Assembly: GCA_002441265.1 (NCBI GenBank)
Contig: DJVQ01000047.1
Location: 1-31,627, forward strand
Length of the DNA: 31,627 nucleotides
Origin: Syntrophaceae bacterium UBA6252
GTDB lineage: Bacteria > Desulfobacterota > Syntrophia > Syntrophales > UBA6807
Direction: 5' to 3'
Shown here one piece after another: positions 15,639 to 23,140 of the stretch. Within the stretch, counting starts at the first letter, position 1; each line of letters opens with the position of its first letter. The notes beneath the pieces are model-generated. The model did no database searches. It saw only the letters and a program-made list of their open reading frames with translations, and was not told where the DNA came from. Made by a program: the position numbers and the translations under genes.

Positions 15639-17508
15639 ATTGAGCCCGATCCTCCTGCTTCTTCTTTCCACCGTTCTCCTCGGCGGGGCCGTTTCCGCCG
15701 TTCACGGGTCGACGGCCCCGGGACCGGCGGTCATTCCCTCTTGTGCCGTCAATTGCCTTGAATGCCACGATCAATACGTCCACCGGGAAGCCTTCCCGAA
15801 GTCCGTCCACGGGAGCCTCGGGTGCCTCGGATGTCACGGGGAGGTCATCGACCGGGAGAAGCACATGGCGGGCCTGGAGAAGCCGGAACTGCTCTCCTGC
15901 GCCCGGTGCCACGGGGAAATCGCACGGGAGTACGTCCGGAATTACCATTACCTCTACCAGGATTTCCGCTGTTACGACTGCCACCGGGACATCCACGCCC
16001 TGACGCCCCCGGCCGGCTCCCTCAAGCAGGAGATCCTGAAAAAATGCACCGAATGCCATGCCAATGACGAGTACAGCATGTCCGGTCACGGCCTGGCCGT
16101 TCTCAAGGGAAACGAGGACGCCGCCACCTGCTCGGACTGCCACGGCCTTCACAGCACCCGGGTCTATCACACCGCCCAGGACATCTACCCCGCAGAGGCC
16201 CGGGAGTTTTACAGCCGGACCTGCATCCATTGCCACGGGGACCGGGAGATGATGCAACGGCACGGCCTCTCCGCCGACGTGGTCCGGCTATACGAGATGA
16301 CCTACCACGGCAAGGTCCAGGGTGTCGGCTACCCCAGCCGCGTCGCCGGATGCGCCGACTGCCACACGTCCCACAACATCCTTCCCAAGGACAACCCCGT
16401 TTCGACGATCAACCCGGCGAACCTGGTGACAAACTGCAGCAAGTGCCACGAGGGATTCCATCCCCGTTTCGTGGAATACAGGGCGCATCCCGACTTCGCC
16501 AATCGAAGGGATTACCCTTCCCTCTTCTGGACCAACGTCCTCATGGAGGTCCTTCTCGCCCTGACCTTTCTCTTCTTCTGGGTCCACACTGCCCTTTGGT
16601 GGCGCAAGACCTATTGGGACAAGCACGACCTGGAAAAAAGGGGCATCGTTCCCGGGCCGCCCGTGGCCGGCTCCGAGGGCATCCAGTCCATACAGCGCTT
16701 CCCGCCACGGGAGATCTTCATGCACGTCATCCTGGTCCTTTCATTTTTCACGCTCGTCCTCACGGGGTTTCCCCTGAAGTATCACGGGACCGGCTGGGCG
16801 AAATTCCTCATCCGCCTCTGGGGAGGCGCCGACAACGCCGGGAACTGGCATCGTGTCGCCGCCCTCGTTCTGATCGTCCTCTTTCTGATCATTCTCTTCC
16901 GGTCCCTCCGGTACCTCTTCCCGCCGGGAGCCGGAACCCGCGGCTGGAAGGACAGGCTCTTCGGCCCCGAATCCCTCTTCCCGAACAGGAAAGACTGGGA
17001 AGATCTCAAGGCCATGTTCCTGTGGTTCTTCAACAGGGGGGAACGGCCCCGCTTCGACAGGTGGTCCTACTGGGAAAAGTTCGACTTCCTCGCCGTTTTC
17101 TGGGGAATGACGATCATCGGGGGGTCGGGGATTTTTCTCATGGTCCCGGAATGGACCTCCTATCTCTTACCCGGCTGGGTCCTGAACATCGCCTCGCTGC
17201 TGCATTCCGAAGAGGCCCTCCTCGCCGCCCTCTTCATCTTCACCGTTCATTTCTTCAACACCCACCTCATCCCGACGAAGTTCCCCATGGACCGGACCAT
17301 CTTCACCGGCCGGTATTACCTACGGGAAATGGCCGAGGAGCGCCCCCTGGAATACGAAAGAATGAAGGAAGAAGAGAAGATGGCCTCCCTCCGGAGGGAC
17401 CATCCTTCCCTCTGGACCAAGCTCCTCGCCGCCGCCTTCGGATACGCCGGCCTTCTCCTGGGCCTTTTCCTCGCCGTCCTGATCCTGTGGACCATCCTCC
17501 GAAGCTGA
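15613..17508 (+). CDS. CbcL-like nine-heme c / cytochrome b quinone oxidoreductase
   Basis: A 631-residue fusion. An N-terminal membrane signal (about 10-30) leads into a periplasmic domain with nine CXXCH motifs starting at residues 48, 71, 96, 120, 145, 173, 204, 247 and 275. A membrane domain follows with hydrophobic helices near 308-327, 369-385, 413-434, 489-510, 521-547 and 604-628. Histidines in or next to helices (H325, H371, H413, H531, H546) are candidate b-heme ligands. Nine c hemes followed by a HydC/FdnI-type diheme b domain is the architecture of Geobacter CbcL, an inner-membrane quinol oxidoreductase feeding periplasmic cytochromes. By analogy this protein moves electrons between the quinone pool and the octaheme cytochrome encoded two genes upstream. 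The start ATG has AAAGGAACCG upstream and lies inside the rhodanese gene, so translation is probably coupled. Confidence 0.88.
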   Translation: MAARPPGNKLSPILLLLLSTVLLGGAVSAVHGSTAPGPAVIPSCAVNCLECHDQYVHREAFPKSVHGSLGCLGCHGEVIDREKHMAGLEKPELLSCARCHGEIAREYVRNYHYLYQDFRCYDCHRDIHALTPPAGSLKQEILKKCTECHANDEYSMSGHGLAVLKGNEDAATCSDCHGLHSTRVYHTAQDIYPAEAREFYSRTCIHCHGDREMMQRHGLSADVVRLYEMTYHGKVQGVGYPSRVAGCADCHTSHNILPKDNPVSTINPANLVTNCSKCHEGFHPRFVEYRAHPDFANRRDYPSLFWTNVLMEVLLALTFLFFWVHTALWWRKTYWDKHDLEKRGIVPGPPVAGSEGIQSIQRFPPREIFMHVILVLSFFTLVLTGFPLKYHGTGWAKFLIRLWGGADNAGNWHRVAALVLIVLFLIILFRSLRYLFPPGAGTRGWKDRLFGPESLFPNRKDWEDLKAMFLWFFNRGERPRFDRWSYWEKFDFLAVFWGMTIIGGSGIFLMVPEWTSYLLPGWVLNIASLLHSEEALLAALFIFTVHFFNTHLIPTKFPMDRTIFTGRYYLREMAEERPLEYERMKEEEKMASLRRDHPSLWTKLLAAAFGYAGLLLGLFLAVLILWTILRS

Positions 17509-17579
17509 GAACCGGCGAAACGGCGCAGGAAATTCCCATGTTTCGAAAGGCATCCCCTGAAGGTCCCTCCGGAAACGAT

Positions 17580-17608
17580 TTGAAGACCGGCAAGGATCGT
17601 GTTAGCAT
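17580..17608 (+). promoter_or_regulatory. Possible internal promoter before resB
   Basis: TTGAAG at 17580-17585, a 17-bp spacer and TAGCAT at 17603-17608 lie in the 132-bp gap between the cytochrome b fusion and resB. Each hexamer matches four of six consensus bases. It could give the maturation genes expression independent of the cytochromes. Confidence 0.4.
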
Positions 17609-17640
17609 ATACCAACTGACGGAAAGGCCGAACCTTCACC

Positions 17641-18774
17641 TTGAGCGATCCTTCCCCGCAACCCGGTGAAAACGGGAAAAAAACGCGATCCCTTTCGGAG
17701 CGGCTGTCTTCGCCCGGTCTGACCGTCGGCCTCCTGTTCCTTCTCGCGGTCGTTTCCGTGGCCGGGACGGTTTTCCCGCAAGGAGAAGCCGCCCGCGGTC
17801 TTCTTTCACGGCTCGACCCCGGCGCGGCCGCCCTCGTCGGCCTGCTCCAGCTCGACGACATCTACCATTCGTTCTGGTTCGCCGCCCTCGGTGCGCTCAT
17901 GGCGGTGAGCCTCGTTTTCTGCATCCATAAAAGAAGGATATGGAAGCGGACCCGCCTGTTCCTCATCCACGGCGGTGTCCTGGCGCTCCTGGCGGGGGCC
18001 CTCCTGAGCCGTCTTTTCGGAATCGAAGCCTACATCGAGATCCCAGCGGGAATGACGGTGGAAAGAATTTTTTCCGGGGAGGACGGCCGGCCCCTGGACC
18101 TGGGTTTCCAGGTCCGGTGCGACGGATTTCATTTCGACCAATATGAATCGGGGATGCCGAAGGAATACCGCTCGGAACTGACTTTCCTCCGGGATTCCGA
18201 GCCGGTGCGGAAGGCGAGCCTTCTCGTCAACCACCCCGTGTCGTTCGACGGCTTCACCTTCTATCAGTCCGACTTTCGAACCGTCCTCAAGGCCGGGCTC
18301 ACCGTTCACGGCGGCGGGCGGACGGACCGGTATGAAGTCGTCGAAGGCGGGGGATTCGATCTTCCCGGTGGCTCCGGCACCCTTTCGGTCCATGTCCTTG
18401 CCGTCGTGGAAGACTTCATGAACCTGGGACCGGCGGTGAAGCTCCTCGTGCAATCCCCCGAGGGATGCCGGAACCTTTACGTGCTTCGGAACATCGGCCG
18501 TTTCCGTGAGATCGTTCCCGACCTCTACGAACGGTACCCGTCATTCGACCCGGACAGCCTCGCACCGTGGCGATTCGAACTGGCGGAGCTGGACGCGACA
18601 CCCGTCACGGGACTCATGGTCAACCGGGACCCCGGGGCCCCCGTGGCGGCCGGAGGCGCCTCCGTTCTCATGGCCGGCATCCTGCTCACCTGGGTTGCCG
18701 GGAGCGGCAGGACCCGTCGAACCCGCGGGAGGCATGCAGGCGAGGAACCCCTCCCGATGGAGGGAAAGGAATGA
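17641..18774 (+). CDS. resB: Cytochrome c biogenesis protein ResB (System II)
   Basis: A 377-residue membrane protein with the ResB/Ccs1 layout. It has a first helix at about 26-44 ending in VAGTVFPQG, a second at 77-94, and a third at 107-123 preceded by RLFLIHGG, whose His110 is a likely heme-contact residue. A large periplasmic domain follows (about 125-325, including VNHPVSFDGFTFYQSDF, a conserved ResB segment), then a last helix after NRDPGAPVAAGG. With CcsA it forms the System II synthase that carries heme outward and attaches it to CXXCH cysteines. It starts at a TTG; GGAAAGG lies 11 nt upstream, and no ATG or GTG is available before the first helix. Its stop overlaps the next gene in ATGA. 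It presumably serves the seventeen c-heme sites encoded just upstream. Confidence 0.88.
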   Translation: MSDPSPQPGENGKKTRSLSERLSSPGLTVGLLFLLAVVSVAGTVFPQGEAARGLLSRLDPGAAALVGLLQLDDIYHSFWFAALGALMAVSLVFCIHKRRIWKRTRLFLIHGGVLALLAGALLSRLFGIEAYIEIPAGMTVERIFSGEDGRPLDLGFQVRCDGFHFDQYESGMPKEYRSELTFLRDSEPVRKASLLVNHPVSFDGFTFYQSDFRTVLKAGLTVHGGGRTDRYEVVEGGGFDLPGGSGTLSVHVLAVVEDFMNLGPAVKLLVQSPEGCRNLYVLRNIGRFREIVPDLYERYPSFDPDSLAPWRFELAELDATPVTGLMVNRDPGAPVAAGGASVLMAGILLTWVAGSGRTRRTRGRHAGEEPLPMEGKE

Positions 18775-19580
18775 ACACCACCCTGCTGGGTCTCGTCCCC
18801 TTCGTTTACCTGGGCGCCTTTTTCCTCGATCTGACGGGGATCGTCACAGGGAAGCCCCCCCTGTCCCGGGCGGCACGGATCTCGGCGGCGTGCGGGTTCG
18901 CCCTCCACACGGCGGGCCTGGCCCTGCGATGGATCGAATCCTACCGCATGGGCTTCGGCCATGCCCCCCTGTCCAATTTCTACGAATCGCTCATCTTCTT
19001 CTCCTGGGCCATCGTCATCGCCTACCTTCTCCTCGAATTCCGGAAACGGACGGGGATCCTCGGCTCGTTCGCCCTCCCCTCGGCGTTCCTTCTCATGGCC
19101 TACGCCTCCTACTCGCCGGACGTGGAAAGCCGGATCCAGCCCCTCATTCCCGCCCTCCAGAGCAACTGGCTCGTCACCCACGTGGTGACCTGCTTTCTCG
19201 GGTACGGCGCCTTCGTCATCGCCGCCGTCTTCGGTTTCCTGTATCTCCGGAAAAAGGAACGGCCTTCCGGGACCCCCGGGAAGGAAGAACTCCAGGAGTA
19301 CCTCTACCGGAGCGTCGCCGTGGGGTACGTTCTTTTCACCCTGGGGATCGTCACCGGTTCCGTATGGGCTCATTCGGCCTGGGGCTCCTGGTGGAGCTGG
19401 GACCCCAAGGAAACCTGGGCGCTCATCACCTGGATGATCTACACGGCCCTTCTTCACCGCCGGATCGCGGGGAAAGACGGTGCGAAAGGCATGGCCGTTC
19501 TTTCCCTGGTGGGGCTTGCCAGCGTCCTCTTCACCTATCTCGGCGTGAATTATCTTCCGGGGCTTCACAGCTACCTGTGA
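18771..19580 (+). CDS. ccsA: Cytochrome c biogenesis protein CcsA (CcsB naming also used)
   Basis: A 269-residue polytopic membrane protein of the heme-handling CcmC/CcmF/CcsA family. The tryptophan-rich WWD signature appears as WGSWWSWDP at 204-212, followed by KETWALITW. Histidines H46, H137, H201 and H266 lie at helix ends as expected for the two pairs of heme ligands. The N-terminal half contains the APLSNFYESLIFFSW segment typical of the family. Its ATG overlaps the ResB stop (ATGA), with GGAGGGAAAGGA upstream, so the two subunits are made together. Length fits short CcsA/CcsB proteins. No thiol-disulfide partner (ResA/CcsX) gene is visible in the window; apocytochrome reduction must come from elsewhere. 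Confidence 0.92.
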   Translation: MNTTLLGLVPFVYLGAFFLDLTGIVTGKPPLSRAARISAACGFALHTAGLALRWIESYRMGFGHAPLSNFYESLIFFSWAIVIAYLLLEFRKRTGILGSFALPSAFLLMAYASYSPDVESRIQPLIPALQSNWLVTHVVTCFLGYGAFVIAAVFGFLYLRKKERPSGTPGKEELQEYLYRSVAVGYVLFTLGIVTGSVWAHSAWGSWWSWDPKETWALITWMIYTALLHRRIAGKDGAKGMAVLSLVGLASVLFTYLGVNYLPGLHSYL

Positions 19581-19618
19581 ACCCGCTCCCGTTTCCTCCC
19601 GTGACGTCCATCACAAAT

Positions 19619-19652
19619 ACCCGCAGCTGCGCGGGTCTTTATTGCTTTTTTT
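19619..19652 (+). terminator. Terminator of cytochrome operon
   Basis: ACCCGC at 19619-19624 pairs with GCGGGT at 19631-19636 around AGCTGC, followed by CTTTATTGCTTTTTTT. It lies about 40 bp after the ccsA stop. The T-rich tail also contains a possible -35 (TTGCTT at 19642-19647) with TACATC at 19665-19670, 17 bp further on, as a weak promoter candidate for the sulfatase gene. Confidence 0.65.
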
Positions 19653-19764
19653 CATATTCTGCGATACATCACGGACGTCTTCCGGACCGGCGCGATCGCC
19701 CTTTCCAGGGAGCCGGACCGGCACGGAACATGAAAAGCCCGAAGGACCGCATGAGGGAGCCGTT

Positions 19765-21726
19765 ATGACCAAAAAAATCACCCGCAGGGAATTCATCTGC
19801 ACCACCCCCAAATTTCTTGCCGCCGCATCTCTCATCGGAGCGATCGGGACCCTTCCCGGCTGCTCCAGCCACGATTCCGTGAGCGTATCCCATCCGAACA
19901 TCCTGCTCATCATGGTGGACCAGATGCAGACGCCGCCCGAGGGGTACGGCCCCGATGAGGGGGTGGTTCAGGGATTGAAGGAAATTATGGGATTTCGTCC
20001 CCTTTCCCCGGACAATGAATATACCCGGTTTTTCCCCGGCCTTCTGCGGCTGCGGCAGAACGCCGTCGTCCTGAGGAAACACCACACGGCGTCCTCCGCC
20101 TGCGTGCCGAGCCGGGCCTCCATCATGACCGGCCAGTATCCGGCCGTGCACGGCGTCAACGAGACGGACGGAATGTTCAAGACCGCCCAGGACGTGCCCT
20201 GGCTCGACCCCGAAGGCATCCCGACGATCGGCGACTGGTTTCGCGCCGTCGGGTACACCACCCATTATTTCGGGAAATGGCACGTTTCGGAGGCCGACGA
20301 GAGCACCGATTATCTCGAGGCCTGGGGCTTTTCGGACTGGGAGAAGTCCTATCCCGAGGCGCACGGGGGAACGGCCTACAATTCGGGCACGTTCCGCGAC
20401 ATCGGGTGCGCGGACAACGTCGTTGCTTTTCTCGAACAGAAAGGCGCGGACCGCTCCGGGAAACCGTGGCTGGCCGTCGGATCGCTTCTCAACCCCCACG
20501 ACTGCAGCGTCTGGCCCATCAACTGGCAGACGCCCACCAACACGGGCGTCGTCGGCTGGGAAAATTATCCCCCGCCCCCGCCCAACCCCGGCATGGGACA
20601 GGAAAGCCTCGAGGGGACGGTCTGTCCGGGTACGGACCATGAAAAAACCTTCAGGGTGGCCCTGAACCCGGACGGGTTCCCCCAGAACAACTGCTCCCTG
20701 CCGCGGACCTATGCCGAGTCCCTGGACGACAAGCCCCGGTGCCAGAAGGACTACGCCCTCAAGTGGGGACTCGCCTTCAGGTCGATCACGGACTACTCGT
20801 TCATCAGCGGCGGAGGGCCCCGCCTGTCGCCCCTGCCCTTCCAGCTCCGGGGCGACAACGCCGAGGCATGGTCCCTGAGCTACAACCAGTTCTATTTCTA
20901 TTGCCATTATCTCGCGGACCGGCAGATCCACAGAATGCTGCAGGCCCTCGATGAAAACGGCCTGACCGACGACACGATCGTGATCTTCCTGTCCGACCAC
21001 GGCGAGATGACGGGGGCCCACGGGGGCATGATCCAGAAATGGCACAACGCCTATGAGGAAAGCATCCGGGTGCCCATGATCCTGTCGTCCCCCCTGCTGA
21101 ACGGGAACAAAGAGGAAATGAGGGAAATCCACCAGCCCACCAGCTCCGTCGATTTTGCGCCGACCGTCCTGGCCCTCGCCGGATATGAAGAGGAAACGGT
21201 CCGGGGCCTGATGGAAACCATTCACGGCACGTCGAATGTCAGGGCCTTCGCAGGGGCGGACCTTTCGTCTCACGTGACGGGCGAAAACACGGGCGATATC
21301 GTCGGTCCCGACGGAAAACCGCGGACCGGCGTCTTTTTCATGACCAACGACACGATTACGGACATCGGCCCGAGCCGGTCGAGAGAGGGTCAGTACGACC
21401 TGTTCGAGGACGACGTCGACACGGTGATCGCCGAGGGATACGCCCTGGCGCGCGGATCGGTGCGGCAGCCCAACAGGGTGAGGGCCCTGTGCACGGGAGA
21501 CTGGAAGATCGTCCGGTACGTGGACCCAAGCGGCGTCGAGCCCGACGAGTGGGAACTCTACTGCCTGACGGCGGATCCCGTCGAAGAGACGAACCTCGTC
21601 GATTTCAGGACGGGAGAGATCCGCGACGGCGCTTCCGTGCCCGGCATGACAGAGGATGAACTCATTGCGAAAAACGACCAGTTGAGAGCGGCGCTTGCGG
21701 AAAAGGAAGCGGTCGTTTTCGGCTGA
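19765..21726 (+). CDS. Tat-exported lipoprotein sulfatase
   Basis: A 653-residue type I sulfatase. The N-terminus carries a twin-arginine motif (TRREFI, residues 6-11), a hydrophobic stretch and a lipobox-like LPGC with Cys33, so export through Tat and lipid anchoring are likely. The catalytic core starts with NILLIMVDQM (Asp52, metal site). The modification motif C113-VPSR is followed by ASIMTGQYPAVHGV; C113 should become formylglycine. A later DHGEMTGAHGG (Asp411-His412) gives the second metal-binding part. The family hydrolyses sulfate esters, here of unknown substrate. It starts at ATG 19765 with GAGGGAG upstream; the frame is open further upstream, but without a signal. The maturase gene follows 31 bp downstream. 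Formylglycine must be made in the cytoplasm, which agrees with Tat export of the folded enzyme. Confidence 0.92.
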   Translation: MTKKITRREFICTTPKFLAAASLIGAIGTLPGCSSHDSVSVSHPNILLIMVDQMQTPPEGYGPDEGVVQGLKEIMGFRPLSPDNEYTRFFPGLLRLRQNAVVLRKHHTASSACVPSRASIMTGQYPAVHGVNETDGMFKTAQDVPWLDPEGIPTIGDWFRAVGYTTHYFGKWHVSEADESTDYLEAWGFSDWEKSYPEAHGGTAYNSGTFRDIGCADNVVAFLEQKGADRSGKPWLAVGSLLNPHDCSVWPINWQTPTNTGVVGWENYPPPPPNPGMGQESLEGTVCPGTDHEKTFRVALNPDGFPQNNCSLPRTYAESLDDKPRCQKDYALKWGLAFRSITDYSFISGGGPRLSPLPFQLRGDNAEAWSLSYNQFYFYCHYLADRQIHRMLQALDENGLTDDTIVIFLSDHGEMTGAHGGMIQKWHNAYEESIRVPMILSSPLLNGNKEEMREIHQPTSSVDFAPTVLALAGYEEETVRGLMETIHGTSNVRAFAGADLSSHVTGENTGDIVGPDGKPRTGVFFMTNDTITDIGPSRSREGQYDLFEDDVDTVIAEGYALARGSVRQPNRVRALCTGDWKIVRYVDPSGVEPDEWELYCLTADPVEETNLVDFRTGEIRDGASVPGMTEDELIAKNDQLRAALAEKEAVVFG

Positions 21727-21757
21727 TCGGGGAGATCGTTCCGACAGAGCGTTTTTT

Positions 21758-23032
21758 ATGATGGACAGCCTTTGCGGAATCCCCCCTTCCGCCGGTCCCG
21801 CGCGGCAGGGGTTTCACCTCATGGCGAAGCCCGCGGGGCCGCGCTGCAATCTTCACTGCACCTACTGCTTTTATCGCGAAAAAGAGACCTTCTTCCCCGA
21901 ACGTCGGACATTGCGCATGTCCGACGAAGTTCTCGAGGCCTACACCCGAAAGTACATCGAGTCCCAGCCGGGGCCGTCGGTGGTGTTCGACTGGCAGGGG
22001 GGGGAACCCACGCTTGCGGGAATCGATTTTTTCCGGCGGGCGCTGGACCTCCAGAAAAAATACGGCGGCGGGAAACGGATCCAAAACACACTGCAGACGA
22101 ACGGGACGCTCCTTGACGAGGACTGGTGCGCCTTTCTTTCGACAAACAGCTTCCTGGTGGGATTGAGCCTGGACGGCCCCGAGGCGGTCCACGACGCCTT
22201 TCGTGTGGACAGAAAAGGGAGCCCGACCTGCTCCAGGGTGCTGGACGCGCTCAGGATGATGCGGGAACACGGCGTGGAGGTCAACGTTCTCGCCACCGTG
22301 AACGGCGAAAGCGCGCGGCACCCCCTGGACGTGTACCGTTTTTTCAAGGACCAGGGCGTCCGGTTCATCCAGTTCATCCCCATCGTGGAAAGGGACGCCG
22401 ATCCCGAGGCGGAACGCCTGGGAATTCCGCTGGCCGTTCCGCCGTCCCCTGCCCGCAAGGAAAAATCGGCCGCCGTGACCCCCTGGAGCGTCGCGCCCGA
22501 ATCCTACGGCGATTTCCTCATCCGTGTCTTCGAGGAGTGGATCGGGAACGATGTCGGCAGGATCTTCGTCATGAACTTCGAATGGGCCCTGGGGGCCTGG
22601 GCGGGGGTCGGACCGGGGGTGTGCTACCTCGCGCCCCGCTGCGGGGGAAACCTGATCCTGGAGCACAACGGCGATGTCTATTCCTGCGACCATTACATGT
22701 ACCCCGCTTACCGTCTCGGAAACATCCTCGAGGACGAACCGGCGGACATGGTCCTGTCGGAAAGACAGACCGCCTTCGGTGCCTCGAAGGAGACGGACCT
22801 TCCCGGATCCTGCCGCGATTGCGACGTCCTTTTCGTGTGCCGCGGCGGTTGCCCGAAACACCGCTTCGCCGAATCCCCCGCGGGAGAACCCTGCCTGAAC
22901 CACCTTTGCGCGGGATTCAAGAATTTCTATCACCATGTCGATCCTTACATGAAATTCATGGTGGAACTGGTCCGCAGGGGCATCCCCGTCCGCAGGATCA
23001 TGGAGGCGCATCGGCCTCGATCGTCCCGGTGA
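21758..23032 (+). CDS. Anaerobic sulfatase-maturating enzyme (radical SAM, anSME)
   Basis: A 424-residue radical SAM enzyme. The cluster-binding motif is C30-NLH-C34-TY-C37-FY, preceded by FHLMAKPAGPR as in anSMEs. Core segments VVFDWQGGEPTLAGIDFF, TLQTNGTLLDEDW and VGLSLDGPEAVHD match the family closely. The C-terminal SPASM domain carries further cysteines (GVCYLAPRCGG, YSCDHY, CRDCDVLFVCRGGCPKHR, CLNHLC) for two auxiliary 4Fe-4S clusters. The enzyme oxidises the active-site Cys or Ser of sulfatases to formylglycine without oxygen; its target is almost certainly the sulfatase encoded directly upstream. The start is one of two adjacent ATGs (21758 or 21761) with only a weak ribosome site, so coupling to the sulfatase stop 31 bp upstream is plausible. 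Confidence 0.93.
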   Translation: MMDSLCGIPPSAGPARQGFHLMAKPAGPRCNLHCTYCFYREKETFFPERRTLRMSDEVLEAYTRKYIESQPGPSVVFDWQGGEPTLAGIDFFRRALDLQKKYGGGKRIQNTLQTNGTLLDEDWCAFLSTNSFLVGLSLDGPEAVHDAFRVDRKGSPTCSRVLDALRMMREHGVEVNVLATVNGESARHPLDVYRFFKDQGVRFIQFIPIVERDADPEAERLGIPLAVPPSPARKEKSAAVTPWSVAPESYGDFLIRVFEEWIGNDVGRIFVMNFEWALGAWAGVGPGVCYLAPRCGGNLILEHNGDVYSCDHYMYPAYRLGNILEDEPADMVLSERQTAFGASKETDLPGSCRDCDVLFVCRGGCPKHRFAESPAGEPCLNHLCAGFKNFYHHVDPYMKFMVELVRRGIPVRRIMEAHRPRSSR

Positions 23033-23140
23033 AGCCGGAAACATTTCAGCTCCGCATGTCCCGCGCCGCCCCGCATCCGGAGGGCTGCGAACGGGAGAAA
23101 CGACATCCGACGGTCCGAACATTCCACGGGAGGTCATGAC

